From Bacteroidota bacterium (GTDB lineage Bacteria > Bacteroidota > Bacteroidia > Chitinophagales > Saprospiraceae), in contig PZPC01000043.1 of NCBI GenBank assembly GCA_003045895.1, positions 1-41,850 on the forward strand: DNA of 41,850 nt, read 5' to 3'. Every line of letters starts with the position of its first letter. Positions within the stretch are counted from its first letter, which is position 1. Position numbers and translations under genes: made by a program. Of this stretch, positions 26,603 to 36,700 are shown in pieces. The notes below the pieces were generated by a model. That model worked only from the letters and a program-made list of their open reading frames with translations. It was not told where the DNA came from and searched no databases.

Positions 26603-28462
26603 ATGAAAAAGTTATGCATTCTTCTCCTGCTCAGCTCCTGTGGTATTGGGCTGCAGGCGCAACTTCCTAGTCACGACCTGGCCGCTTTCCAGCAGGCGCG
26701 GGCGGGATTGGTGGTCATTAACAACGCCGAGCAGCGGTTACCGCTGGGCGGCCTGGACAGTTTGCGGCCGGCCTTGTTCAGTATGGGGCTGGCCGATGAC
26801 GAGGAATTGTTCCACACCCTGAATACTTACCTGCCGGTGGCGCGCCTCCATTGGGAAGACGAGGAAATTCTGCTGGAGTCGACCTACCCACACCGACTGC
26901 CGGTCAATTTGATAATCCTGGCGTTGGACGGAGAAGCAGCGGCGGCTTTTCCGTGGACCTCCTTTTTCGACCATCCGATCATCCCCGTGGTGGTGGTCAT
27001 TTTCGGGCGGGGCAGCGTCACGGCGCGCTTGCCGCCGACGGCGTTCACTACCTGTGTATTCAGCGAAGACCGCTCCCCCTGGGCCCAATCCCTGGCTGCC
27101 CAGCTCCTGTTCGGGGCCATTGGCAGCGACCAATTGCTGGGCGCAGCGCTCAATAGCAGGCTTCCGGCAAGAAGTGGGCAGGTCGTTTCACCTGTTCAAC
27201 GCCTGGCCTTCGCCCCGGCAGCAGCGCTGGGTATGAACGATACCCTGCTGCAAGACAGCATTGCGGCCATCATGGCCGACGGACTCGCCCACCAGGCCTT
27301 CCCGGGCGGGCAGGTGTTGGTGGCCAAAGATGGGGTAGTGGTGTACCACGAAGCCTTTGGCTACCATACCGACAGCCAGGAGCGCCCTACCCTGCTGACG
27401 GACATCTATGACCTGGCCTCGGTGACGAAGGTGACCTCAGTTTTGCCAGCGCTCATGAAATGGTACGGCGAGGGGACCTTTGACCTGGATGCCCCTCTGC
27501 AGGCCTATTACCCTGCCGCCCAGGGCAGCAACAAAGCCGATCTCAGCTTTCGGAGCATGCTCTCGCACCAGGCCCGCCTGCGCCCCTGGATCCCCTTCTG
27601 GCAGGCTACGCTGCGGGGCAACGGCAAGTACCCGTGGTCGAAGCGGCGGGATCCTGAGCGGATCAATGATTACCGCTTCCGTTGGTGTTCGCTGGCCCGC
27701 CAGCCGTCGACGCGGTTTCCTGTTTACCTGGCCGACGAGCTGTGGCAGCACCGCCATTACCAGCGCCAGATGATGAAGGCCATCCGGAAGTCGCCGCTGA
27801 ACGACAAGGCGGAGTACGTCTATTCGGGCCTGCTGTTTTACCTGCTGCCCGAAATAGTGGCCACCCAAGCCGGGATGGATTTTGAGACGTACCTGAACCA
27901 GACCTTCTACTGGCCACTCGGTGCTTATACCCTGGGCTACAATCCGCTGCGCTATTTTCCGCTCGACCGGATTGTGCCGACCGAGCGCGACAGCTTTTTC
28001 CGGATGACGCTGATTCACGGACACGTACACGATGAGGGCGCCGCCATGATGGGTGGGGTGTCCGGCAATGCCGGGCTTTTCGCCAATGCCTACGACCTGG
28101 CCAAACTCATGCAGCTGTACCTCAATGGCGGTTCCTACGGCGGGCAGCAGTACCTGGCACCGGGGGTGGTGGACACCTTTGCTAGCCGCTCCTACGCCGC
28201 GCTAGGCAACCGGCGGGGCCTGGGGTTCGACAAGCCGCTGCTCGAATACGACGCCTCGGCGAGCTCGGTGGCGGAGGCGGCCTCGGCGGCGAGCTTTGGC
28301 CACTCGGGCTACACGGGCACCTTCACCTGGGCCGATCCGGAAAACGGACTGCTTTTTGTTTTTCTGAGTAATCGGGTCTACCCCAGTCGCAACAACCGGG
28401 GCATCTACATCCGCAATATCCGGCCCCGCATCCACACCATTATGTACGAAGCAATCAAATGA
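26603..28462 (+). CDS. Serine hydrolase (beta-lactamase fold) with partial GH3 C-domain
   Basis: A 619-residue exported protein. The N-terminus has a signal peptide ending LQAQ (residue 20); LLSSCG could alternatively be a lipobox. Residues about 28-200 (VVINNAEQRLPLGGLDSLRPALFSMG) look like the C-terminal domain of a family 3 glycoside hydrolase. Residues about 215-615 form a class C beta-lactamase/esterase-type domain: Ser273-Val-Thr-Lys276 (SxxK), Tyr407-Ser in YVYSGLL, and HSG (567-569) in place of KTG. In many Bacteroidota the same fusion carries a complete GH3 N-terminal catalytic domain ahead of this, which is absent here. The function is probably peptidoglycan- or ester-related; substrate unknown. 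Start is ATG at 26603. Confidence 0.85.
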   Translation: MKKLCILLLLSSCGIGLQAQLPSHDLAAFQQARAGLVVINNAEQRLPLGGLDSLRPALFSMGLADDEELFHTLNTYLPVARLHWEDEEILLESTYPHRLPVNLIILALDGEAAAAFPWTSFFDHPIIPVVVVIFGRGSVTARLPPTAFTTCVFSEDRSPWAQSLAAQLLFGAIGSDQLLGAALNSRLPARSGQVVSPVQRLAFAPAAALGMNDTLLQDSIAAIMADGLAHQAFPGGQVLVAKDGVVVYHEAFGYHTDSQERPTLLTDIYDLASVTKVTSVLPALMKWYGEGTFDLDAPLQAYYPAAQGSNKADLSFRSMLSHQARLRPWIPFWQATLRGNGKYPWSKRRDPERINDYRFRWCSLARQPSTRFPVYLADELWQHRHYQRQMMKAIRKSPLNDKAEYVYSGLLFYLLPEIVATQAGMDFETYLNQTFYWPLGAYTLGYNPLRYFPLDRIVPTERDSFFRMTLIHGHVHDEGAAMMGGVSGNAGLFANAYDLAKLMQLYLNGGSYGGQQYLAPGVVDTFASRSYAALGNRRGLGFDKPLLEYDASASSVAEAASAASFGHSGYTGTFTWADPENGLLFVFLSNRVYPSRNNRGIYIRNIRPRIHTIMYEAIK

Positions 28463-28563
28463 AGGTGACCGCGTTGACCAGTCTAAATTCCTGGTTATTC
28501 TCTCAACTTTGTAACAAAGGGGATGTTCTTGATACTGATTATTAAAACAATAAGCTCTACGAT

Positions 28564-29523
28564 ATGAAATGGATTGCCCGATTACTGCCGCTCAACTTAC
28601 TGGTCTTCTTTACGGTGACCCTCGCCGCCCAACCCGCAGCGGTGGCCAGCTTCGCGCCAACGACCGCCGAGAACTTTCTGCTCTGGAAAATTTCCGGACA
28701 AGGACTCCAGTCACCCAGCTACCTGTTCGGGACCATCCACATGATTCCGGAGGAGCACTATCTGCTTAATGAACCGACGCAAAAGGCCTTTGACAAAAGC
28801 ACGCGCATCGCCTTCGAAATCGATACCGAAGACATGATGAACCCCGCCGCCATGATGGGGCTGATGAGCAAAATGTACATGAACAATGATACCTCCCTGG
28901 CCGACCTGCTCCCCGCCGAGGACTACCAACTGGTGGCCGATCACTTTGACGAGATCGGGCTGCCCATGGTTTTTATGGGACGGATCAAGCCTATGTTTCT
29001 GACCGTGCTGGCCGGTGAAGGCATGCCCAACGCCAAGCCCGGCGCGGGTGGCATGGGAGCGATGATGGGCGAAGGGATCAAAAGCTACGAGCTCGAACTG
29101 ACGGAACGGGCCAAAACCCAGGAAAAACCCATCGTAGGCCTGGAAACGGCCGAATTCCAGATGAGTCTCTTCGACAGCATTCCCTATACGGCCCAGGCGC
29201 AAATGCTGCTGGAAGCCATCAAATCGGAACAAGGCGATTCGGATGACGCCACCGACACCACCATGGACAAGATGATCGAGCTGTACACCACCCAGGATAT
29301 CGTGGGCATGCAAGGCCTGATGGACGACGATTCTGCCAGCGGCATGGGGGGCTACGAAGACCTCCTGCTCCTCCAGCGCAACCGCAACTGGATTCCCGTC
29401 ATGCAGGGCCTGATGGCCAAAGAAACCGTCTTTTTTGCCGTCGGTGCAGGCCACCTGGCGGGTGAAGAAGGGGTGATTGCGCTGCTGCGCAAGGCGGGCT
29501 ATACGGTGGAGCCGGAGGAATAA
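28564..29523 (+). CDS. TraB/GumN family protein
   Basis: A 319-residue protein with a signal peptide (about 1-22, ending TLAAQ). It has the two motifs of the TraB/GumN (Tiki-like) family, GTIH at 56-59 and GAGH at 294-297. In some relatives these are metal-binding, and the fold suggests a peptidase-like activity, but no substrate is known. The middle is rich in Met and Gly (MNPAAMMGLMSKMYM; GAGGMGAMMGEG), which may be a flexible or metal-handling insert. It sits about 100 nt after the serine hydrolase on the same strand. A CAACTTTG box lies about 50 nt upstream, so it could have its own promoter. Confidence 0.87.
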   Translation: MKWIARLLPLNLLVFFTVTLAAQPAAVASFAPTTAENFLLWKISGQGLQSPSYLFGTIHMIPEEHYLLNEPTQKAFDKSTRIAFEIDTEDMMNPAAMMGLMSKMYMNNDTSLADLLPAEDYQLVADHFDEIGLPMVFMGRIKPMFLTVLAGEGMPNAKPGAGGMGAMMGEGIKSYELELTERAKTQEKPIVGLETAEFQMSLFDSIPYTAQAQMLLEAIKSEQGDSDDATDTTMDKMIELYTTQDIVGMQGLMDDDSASGMGGYEDLLLLQRNRNWIPVMQGLMAKETVFFAVGAGHLAGEEGVIALLRKAGYTVEPEE

Positions 29524-29891
29524 AAGGGAGGTCGGAGGTCGCTCGAAGTGGGAGGTCGCTCGAAGTGGGAGGTGGGAGGTCGGAAGTGGGAAGTTTTAGG
29601 CCGAGGAAAGGTGGATAGGGTAGCACAGTGAAAACGTATTAACGCATCTTTACGAACAGTCTCCTTCCACCCACTCACAAAAATGACCATTGGATGATGG
29701 AATGCAAAGCCTATTTTGTAAACAGGTTTTTGGGTTTCCTGCTTATGCCTGGTATTAGTGTCCTGCCTGGCAGCATTTGGAGGTTGCTTATTTATTCGCT
29801 ATGCGACTAACAGGAGTTGTTTTTATCTTATCAATTTAGTGCCCTACTCCCCTAAATTTTTTATACCTTAATCGCCACAAAACAAGGTCGC
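29524..29891. other. Intergenic region before the transhydrogenase genes
   Basis: About 370 bp with no credible gene. It begins with a G/A-rich tandem repeat just after the TraB/GumN stop. The rest is AT-rich and presumably carries the pnt promoter. I could not find an exact TAnnTTTG box. Confidence 0.5.
29526..29593. repeat. Short G/A-rich tandem repeat
   Basis: Two perfect 17-bp copies of GGAGGTCGCTCGAAGTG (29534-29550 and 29551-29567) lie within a longer run of GGGAGGTCGGA-like and GGAAGTG-like partial copies. It looks like slippage-generated sequence. Confidence 0.8.
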
Positions 29892-30977
29892 ATGAGTTTA
29901 ACCATTGGAATTTTGGCGGAAGCCAATGACAATCGCGTAGCATTGGTACCCAAGAATGGTGAAAAGCTGATCGCACTGGGAGCCCACCTGGTGGTAGAAA
30001 CCGGTGCCGGCAAGGCGGCGGGGTTCAACGACGACACCTACCTGGCCATCGGCGCCAAAGCAGGGAGCCGGGCCGAGGTCATCAAACAGGCCGACCTCCT
30101 CCTCAGCATCTATCCGCCCGCCAACCAGGAACTGGCCACCTTTCCCGCCGGGAAAACGCTGGTCAGCCAGTTTCAACCCTATTTCGATCACGAGATCACC
30201 GGATTTTTGCAACAGCACCAGTTAAAGGCCTTCAGCATGGATATGATCCCGCGCTCGAGTCTGGCCCAGAGCATGGACGTGCTGTCGTCTATGGCCTCCA
30301 TTGCGGGCTACCAGGCGGTGCTTTCGGCCGCCAAGTTGTTGCCCCGCTTCTTTCCCATGATGATCACGGCTGCCGGGAGTATCAAGCCCGCCAAGGTCTT
30401 GATCCTGGGAGCTGGGGTGGCGGGCCTGCAGGCCATTGCTACCGCCAAACGCCTGGGTGCCGTAGTGGAAGCTTTCGACGTGCGGCAGGCGGCCAAGGAC
30501 GAGGTTCAAAGTTTGGGCGCGCGCTTCGTAGAAGTGGAAGGCGCCAGTGACGATCGCACCGCCGGCGGCTACGCCGTAGAGCAGACCCCGGAGTTCCTGG
30601 CCCGCCAGGCAGCCACCATCCAGGATCACGCCCGCCAGGCCGACGTCGTGATTACCACCGCTCAGTTGCGGGGCAAGAAGGCCCCCATCCTCATTGAAGC
30701 AGCAACGGTGGAAGCCATGCGCCCCGGTTCGGTGGTCATCGATCTGGCAGCCTCCACGGGTGGCAATTGCGCCCTTACGGTAGACGAAAAAACCATCGTC
30801 CACCACGGCGTCACCATCCTCGGACACTCTGACCTGGCCAAAGAGATGCCTCAAAATGCCAGCGAAATGTTCAGCAATAACCTCTTCAACTTCCTCAAGC
30901 TACTCGTCGTAGACGGAGAGTTGAAAGTGGATATGAGCAACGAGATCGTGAGCAACACCCTGATTACCAAAACCTAG
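29892..30977 (+). CDS. pntA: Proton-translocating transhydrogenase subunit alpha part 1 (NAD domain)
   Basis: A 361-residue soluble domain I that binds NAD(H) and exchanges hydride with NADP(H) on PntB. The Rossmann motif GAGVAGLQAIATAKRLG is at about 173-189. The hydride-transfer loop reads PRSSLAQSMDVLSSM, with Arg121, Gln126, Asp129 and Ser132 matching the key residues Arg127, Gln132, Asp135 and Ser138 known from Rhodospirillum rubrum. There is no membrane segment, so this is the split three-gene form. It is followed by pntAB (about 100 nt) and pntB. The complex makes NADPH at the cost of the proton gradient. Confidence 0.95.
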   Translation: MSLTIGILAEANDNRVALVPKNGEKLIALGAHLVVETGAGKAAGFNDDTYLAIGAKAGSRAEVIKQADLLLSIYPPANQELATFPAGKTLVSQFQPYFDHEITGFLQQHQLKAFSMDMIPRSSLAQSMDVLSSMASIAGYQAVLSAAKLLPRFFPMMITAAGSIKPAKVLILGAGVAGLQAIATAKRLGAVVEAFDVRQAAKDEVQSLGARFVEVEGASDDRTAGGYAVEQTPEFLARQAATIQDHARQADVVITTAQLRGKKAPILIEAATVEAMRPGSVVIDLAASTGGNCALTVDEKTIVHHGVTILGHSDLAKEMPQNASEMFSNNLFNFLKLLVVDGELKVDMSNEIVSNTLITKT

Positions 30978-31079
30978 CACCTGGCACTGGCCGTACAAGT
31001 ATGACCTGACTCCAGCGCTTGACCGTCATTTTCAGTAAAAATCTCTTTTTAGTTTATACTATTCAAAATACAGCCCCTT

Positions 31080-31397
31080 ATGGATATTGCACAATTGGTG
31101 GCCTTTGTCGATGAGCATTTGCTCATGTTCTACTTGCTGCTGTTCACCATCATCCTTGGTTTCGAGATCATTGCCAAAGTACCTACGGTTTTGCACACGC
31201 CGCTCATGTCGGGTGCCAATGCCATCAGTGGCATTGTGATCGTGGGGGGAATCCTGCTGGTCAAGCAGGCTGCGGCTACCGACTTGTTTATGCTGATCGG
31301 CGGCTCGCTGGCCATCGTTTTTGGTATGATCAACGTCATTGGCGGCTTTGTGGTCACGGACCGCATGCTGGAAATGTTTAAGAAAAAGACAAAATAG
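31080..31397 (+). CDS. pntAB: Transhydrogenase subunit alpha part 2 (membrane)
   Basis: A 105-residue protein with three hydrophobic helices (about 14-33, 43-63 and 67-92). The second contains the conserved polar pattern SGANAISGIVIVGG of this subunit. It forms part of the proton-conducting membrane domain together with PntB. Length is slightly shorter than the R. rubrum counterpart. It ends 5 nt before pntB, so the two are translationally close. Confidence 0.92.
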   Translation: MDIAQLVAFVDEHLLMFYLLLFTIILGFEIIAKVPTVLHTPLMSGANAISGIVIVGGILLVKQAAATDLFMLIGGSLAIVFGMINVIGGFVVTDRMLEMFKKKTK

Positions 31398-31402
31398 ACA
31401 CC

Positions 31403-32803
31403 ATGCTAACAGCTATCATCAATTTATCCTACCTCGTGGGTGCCCTGGCATTTGTCTGGGGATTGCGCCGTTTGAGTTCACCCGACACAGCCAAGGAAGG
31501 CAACCGGCTGGCAGGCATCGGCATGGGTATTGCTATTGTCGCTACCCTGGTGGCACCCAGTGGAGGTGGCGATGGCAACTACGCCTGGATTGCCGTATCC
31601 CTGGTTATCGGCACGGGTATTGGCTGGCGTGCCGCCAAGAAAGTAGCCATGACGGATATGCCGCAACTGGTGTCCGTCTTCAACGGCCTGGGTGGCGCGT
31701 GTGCCGTGGCCCTGGCCGGCCTGGAACTGGGGCAAGTGGCCAATGGCATGAAGGAAACCTCGACCAGTTCGCTGGCGATACTACTGACCACGCTGCTCAT
31801 TGGTGGCGTCGCCTTTACGGGTAGTATCCTGGCCTACCTGAAGCTGGATGGCAAAGTAAAAGACGAGAAGATCATTCTGCCCCAACACAGCGGCATCAAC
31901 ATGATCTTCCTCCTGGGCCTGGTGGTTTTTGCCGCCTACCTGGGCTGGTCGTCGGGCAATATCAGCTGGCTAACCATCGGCATGTTCACGGTGCTGACGT
32001 TGGTCTACGGCCTATCTTTCGTGGCCCCCATTGGCGGTGCGGATATGCCCGTGGTGATCTCGCTGCTCAACTCCTTTTCCGGTCTTTCGGCCGCGGCGGC
32101 TGGTATGATCTACGACAACCAGATTATGCTCGTGGGGGGTATCCTGGTCGGTGCGTCGGGCACGATTCTTACCGTCCTCATGTGCAATGCCATGAACCGC
32201 TCGCTGCTCAACGTCCTCATTGGTGGCTTTGGGGGTACGGCCGCCGCCAGTAAAGCAGCGACCGGCGACCAGAACATCCGGGAGGTTGGCCTGGCCGACC
32301 TCGCTATCCAACTCTACTACTCCGACAAAGTCATGGTGGTGCCCGGCTACGGACTGGCCGTGGCCCAGGCCCAAAAAGCCGTCAAGGAACTGGACGAACT
32401 GCTGGAAAACAACGGCGTGGAAGTGAAATACGGCATCCACCCGGTAGCGGGTCGCATGCCCGGCCACATGAACGTGCTCCTGGCCGAAGTGGACATTCCC
32501 TACAGCAAGCTGCTGGACCTGGAAGAAGCCAACGAAGAACTCAAAACCACCGACGTGGTGTTGGTGGTCGGTGCCAACGACGTGGTGAACCCCTCGGCCG
32601 AAGATGATCCCGGCAGCTCCATCTACGGGATGCCCGTGCTGCAGGTCTGGAACGCCAAACACGTGGTGGTGCTCAAGCGCAGCATGAGCCCTGGCTACGC
32701 CGGAATCGAGAATCCTCTCTTCTTTCACGCGAAAAACAAAATGCTCTTCGGCGATGCCAAAGCTTCCTTGCAGGCACTGGTGGCCGAGGTGAAGGCGCAG
32801 TAA
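31403..32803 (+). CDS. pntB: Proton-translocating transhydrogenase subunit beta
   Basis: A 466-residue subunit. The N-terminal 270 residues are a multi-helix membrane domain; the C-terminal part is the NADP(H)-binding domain III. The NADP motif GYGLAVAQAQ is at about 312-321, followed by HPVAGRMPGHMNVLLAE, GANDVVNP at about 390 and KRSMSPGYAGIEN near 425. All are standard for an active enzyme. It is the third gene of the pnt operon. The convergent LytTR regulator gene ends 15 nt after its stop. Confidence 0.96.
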   Translation: MLTAIINLSYLVGALAFVWGLRRLSSPDTAKEGNRLAGIGMGIAIVATLVAPSGGGDGNYAWIAVSLVIGTGIGWRAAKKVAMTDMPQLVSVFNGLGGACAVALAGLELGQVANGMKETSTSSLAILLTTLLIGGVAFTGSILAYLKLDGKVKDEKIILPQHSGINMIFLLGLVVFAAYLGWSSGNISWLTIGMFTVLTLVYGLSFVAPIGGADMPVVISLLNSFSGLSAAAAGMIYDNQIMLVGGILVGASGTILTVLMCNAMNRSLLNVLIGGFGGTAAASKAATGDQNIREVGLADLAIQLYYSDKVMVVPGYGLAVAQAQKAVKELDELLENNGVEVKYGIHPVAGRMPGHMNVLLAEVDIPYSKLLDLEEANEELKTTDVVLVVGANDVVNPSAEDDPGSSIYGMPVLQVWNAKHVVVLKRSMSPGYAGIENPLFFHAKNKMLFGDAKASLQALVAEVKAQ

Positions 32804-32818
32804 TGAAGCGCTAATGGT

Positions 32819-33592
32819 TCAGGTATTTTGCAGGTTTTCATCCATGGCATACCATATCCTAAAAGCCCCTTGCTTCCTTCTGGCAATGGGGACTGTAAAT
32901 CCGTTGTGGAGAAGAACAGCAAAGTGATTCAACAAGGACTGAATATGGCCTTTGTTGACCAGATGAGATTTATGGCACCGGAAAAACCCTTTATCGCCTA
33001 AGAGTTCTTCTAATTCGCCCAACGTTTTGGTGGTGAGTTTCCTTTTATCGTTGGCGAGATAAATATAACTGTAGTTTCGCTCCCCTTCTATCCGAACAAT
33101 ATCTTTTAAGACCAACCGTACTTCACCTTCCTGTGTTTGTAGCACCAGCTTTTTGTCGGCATCATTTTTTGTGTTCCAATTAAACAATGCCTGTTTTATG
33201 CTTTCGGAAGGGTCACTATTTTTTGCTTTTTTTTTATACCTTTTTATGGCCGCTTTCAATTCCCCCAAATCAATGGGCTTCACCAAATAATCCAACGCAT
33301 CAAAATGGATAGCCTTGATGGCATAATGACTGTAGGAAGTGATAAAAATGGTTTCGAACGAAATATCTTCCAGTTTGAATAGCATTTCAAATCCAGTCAT
33401 ATCTGGCATTTCCACATCCAGGAATACCAGGTCTGGCTGGTAGTGTGCAATTTTCTGTAAACCTTCCAGCCCGCTACTTGCAGTAGTCAGCACTTCCACC
33501 TCCGGTAAATACTGGCTCAGTTTATCCTGCAGCAAATCCCGGATAAACGGGTCGTCGTCTATGATAAGGCATTTTATTTTGTTATGCTGCAT
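32819..33592 (-). CDS. LytTR-family response regulator
   Basis: A 257-residue regulator. The receiver domain (about 6-125) has the acidic pocket IIDDD (10-14), phospho-acceptor Asp59 in FLDVEMPD, Thr85 and Lys105 in YLVKPI. The LytTR DNA-binding domain follows (about 148-250), with IVRIEGERNYSYIYL and the conserved FFRCHKSHLVN. It should bind DNA as a phosphorylated dimer at paired short repeats. It is the last gene of the HPt-kinase-regulator cluster. About 200 nt separate it from the kinase, and a cyclase remnant fills that gap. I infer that it is the output of the phosphorelay. Confidence 0.93.
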   Translation of the reverse strand: MQHNKIKCLIIDDDPFIRDLLQDKLSQYLPEVEVLTTASSGLEGLQKIAHYQPDLVFLDVEMPDMTGFEMLFKLEDISFETIFITSYSHYAIKAIHFDALDYLVKPIDLGELKAAIKRYKKKAKNSDPSESIKQALFNWNTKNDADKKLVLQTQEGEVRLVLKDIVRIEGERNYSYIYLANDKRKLTTKTLGELEELLGDKGFFRCHKSHLVNKGHIQSLLNHFAVLLHNGFTVPIARRKQGAFRIWYAMDENLQNT

Positions 33593-33610
33593 ATTGTCCG
33601 GTTTTACAAA

Positions 33611-33772
33611 TTAAAGGTTCATTGGCCTTTTAATATCCACGAAAAACATTTCGATATCTCCTTTTCCTTTGGCTTGAATTTTACCCCTGTTCACGAATAA
33701 ATATTCAGAAAACTCTTTGATCTTATCATAAGTTGATTGGCTGATATTGACTTTCCCTAATGATAAAAGTTT
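33611..33772 (-). pseudogene. C-terminal remnant of a class III adenylate/guanylate cyclase
   Basis: A 53-codon frame ends in TAA at 33611-33613 and is closed upstream by TAA at 33773-33775. It has no usable start. The translation contains GKVNISQSTYDKIKEF and then RGKIQAKGKGDIEMFFVDIK, which match the conserved last part of class III nucleotide cyclase domains (G.VNIS..TY..IK and RGKI.AKGKG.I.MYFV). The catalytic core and everything before it are missing. It lies 24 nt after the kinase stop and about 20 nt before the LytTR start, on the same strand. I read it as the stump left when a cyclase gene was replaced or deleted. Confidence 0.8.
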
Positions 33773-33796
33773 TTATTTTCGCTGAATCCATATCAC

Positions 33797-36700
33797 TCAC
33801 CCTTTCACCTCTTCATAAATCGTCCCAATCAATTCCTCCGCCTTATAGGGCTTCGGAATATAATTATCCATCCCGGCAGCATAGCAGCTATCTACTTCTG
33901 ATTTTAACAAACTGGCGGTCATAGCGATGATGGGAATCGCTTTTCCGCCGCCGGCCGACTTTTCTATTTTCCTGATTTCCCGGGCAGCTTCAAAGCCGTT
34001 CATGTCTGGCATTTGCACGTCCATCAGGATGAGGTCGTATTCACCTGTTTTGAATTTCTCAACGGCCAAAGCCCCATTTTCCACCGTGTCTATTTTCACG
34101 TCTTCGATGTAAAAAGACAGGTCGTCCTGGGCGATCAGCTGGTTGAACGGGTTGTCTTCGGCCAGCAGGACGCGAATGCCTTTCAGCGAGGCCGCCATTG
34201 TTTTCAGCTTATCTTCGGTGATTAAGTCTTGCCCGATGGCATCCGCTTCAGCGGCAACGATAGGCAGCTCGACGTAAAAAATACTGCCTCGCCCGTTCTC
34301 GCTTTCTACCCTTATTTTTCCCTGTTGCAGCTCCACCAATTGCTTCGAAATGCTGAGGCCGAGGCCGGTACCCCCATATTGGCGTGCCGTGGAGCTTTTC
34401 CCCTGCTGGAAGGCAACAAAGATACTGTCCAGCTTGTCGGCCGCAATACCGATGCCCGTGTCTTTGATGCTGAACCGGAGTTGATCGGCCGATCTGGTTA
34501 CGGAGATATCGACGCTTCCTTTTTCCGTAAATTTAATGGCATTTCCGGCCAGGTTGATCAAAATTTGACTCAACCGGGTGGGGTCGCCCATCAACACGGA
34601 AGGCACATCGTCCGCAATTTCACCCGTAAGTGTCAGCCCTTTTTCCTCGGCTTTGTATTTTAGAATTTGGACCACGTTTTCCAGCACAGCGGCTGGCTGC
34701 ATCGGCATGCTTTCGATGTCCAGTTTACCCGCTTCGATTTTTGAGAGGTCGAGTACGTCGTTCAGGATGATGACCAGGTTGTTGGCGCTGGTATGCATGG
34801 CGTTGAGAAAAGTATCCTGAGCAGGGAGGTGTTCATTCCGTTTCAGGATTTTTACCATGCCCGAAATGGCGTGCATCGGCGTACGGATTTCGTGGCTCAT
34901 ATTGGCCAAAAACTGCTCCTTGTATTTTTCGGATTGTTCTACTTTTTTCTTTTGTGCTTCGATGATGACCTTTTGTTGGCGGGTCACTTTGAGGCGGTTG
35001 AAAATAACCAGGGCCAGCAAGGAGATGAGTAGCAGCCCTATTCCGATGGCGATGGACAGCTTTTGTTGCGCTTCTTTTTTTTCGGTTTCGACGGCTACCC
35101 GTTTTTCATTCTCGAGGTCGTCGATGGCTTTTTGTTTTTCATAATTGGATTTTACTTGTTGTTGAATGACCGCTTTTTGGTTCTCTTCGCTCTTCAAGCT
35201 ATCCCGTGCCAGCATATAAAGCTCATTCATTTGCAACGCTTCCTGATACCTGCCAGTTGCTTTATAGCTGGTGGCGAGCTGCTTCGCAACCTCTCCGACG
35301 GTGCTCATCGCACCCATTTCCTGCGCCAGCTTAAGCGCCAGCGCACCGGTGGAAATCGCTTTGGCGTGATTGCCCTGAGCCGTATAAATTCTCGCTATCT
35401 GTCCTTGCGCAAAGGCCGCGTTTTCTTTCTTTCCCGTTTTTTCTGAAATAGCTAAACTTTGGGTACTGTAATCCAATGCCAGCGCATAATTGCCTTCTTC
35501 TAGATAGCTATTTCCGATTGTTACAGCTATCAACGCTATATTGTCCATTGAGCCCATTTCTTTAAAAACCTTCAAAGCTACCAGGTAATTTTCCATGGCC
35601 CTTTCACGATCTCCTTGTTGCTCATAAATATTCCCTATATTTAAAAGGGTACCTGCGGTGTTTGCTTTGTCGCCGATTTTTTTTAAATAGGCTAAATTTT
35701 GAGTATATATTTTAAGCGCCTCCTGGTGATCCCCAAAATCACGATAGGTGCCAGCGATCATATTTTGCACACTTGCCTGACCAGAAATTCTTCCCGTTGC
35801 TTTATAGTGGTTATAACTTCGATTTAAAAAAACCAGCGCTTGATCAATGTCTCCCCTTTTACTGTAAATGTTACCAATCATACTTAACATCGCTCCTCTA
35901 TTAAGTTCGCCCTCCAGTTCTTCACTCCGGTGTAAACATTGAAATATATTTTCAAGCGCCTTGTCATAATCACTTTTTTCGTAATAAATAAGTCCTATAG
36001 CAAAATAGGTATCAGATATCTTGTACTTGTCTCCGAGTTCCTCGAGCAATTTTAAAGATTGAAAATAATAGGTCAGTGCTTTATCCTGATCACCGCTCTC
36101 CTGGTAGATATACGCTATTCGAGTTAAGTCATCCGCCATTTTGTAGCTGTCTCCAAGTGCTTCGCTCGTCTTAATCTCTTTTAAAAAATGGTCAAGGTTT
36201 TTATCCGTATAGACTTGCGCTAAAGAATCTATCCTGGGCGATATCAGCATTTTAGCATCATTGGTCTCATTAGCCGCTATTGATACCGCTTCAGTTGCGG
36301 TCGGATTTTGCGTACTGCCGATCAGCGGATCGGATGTAACGTCAAATTTATCCATTATCATTTTCCGGGTCTGTTGCATGGCACTGAGCGTCCATCTACT
36401 ATTTTCATTGTCAGTTGTTTCAGTTAATTCTTCCTGAATGGCCAAAGCCCGATCTATATAAGCCAAAGCTTGCGCGTTATCCTGTTGCTGAAAATAATAC
36501 AAAGACAATGTCCCCAGAATAAATATTAGCCGCTTTTTATCAGCTAATTCTTCAAAAATTTTGAGCGCTTTAGACAATTCAGCTAATGCGCTTTTAGCAT
36601 CGTTTTGTCTCATGTAACCCATTCCAAGGTACCCGGAGTTTCGTCCGATGAGCATTTTATGACCGATTTCTTCCGCTATGGTTCTGCTTTGGATAAATAA

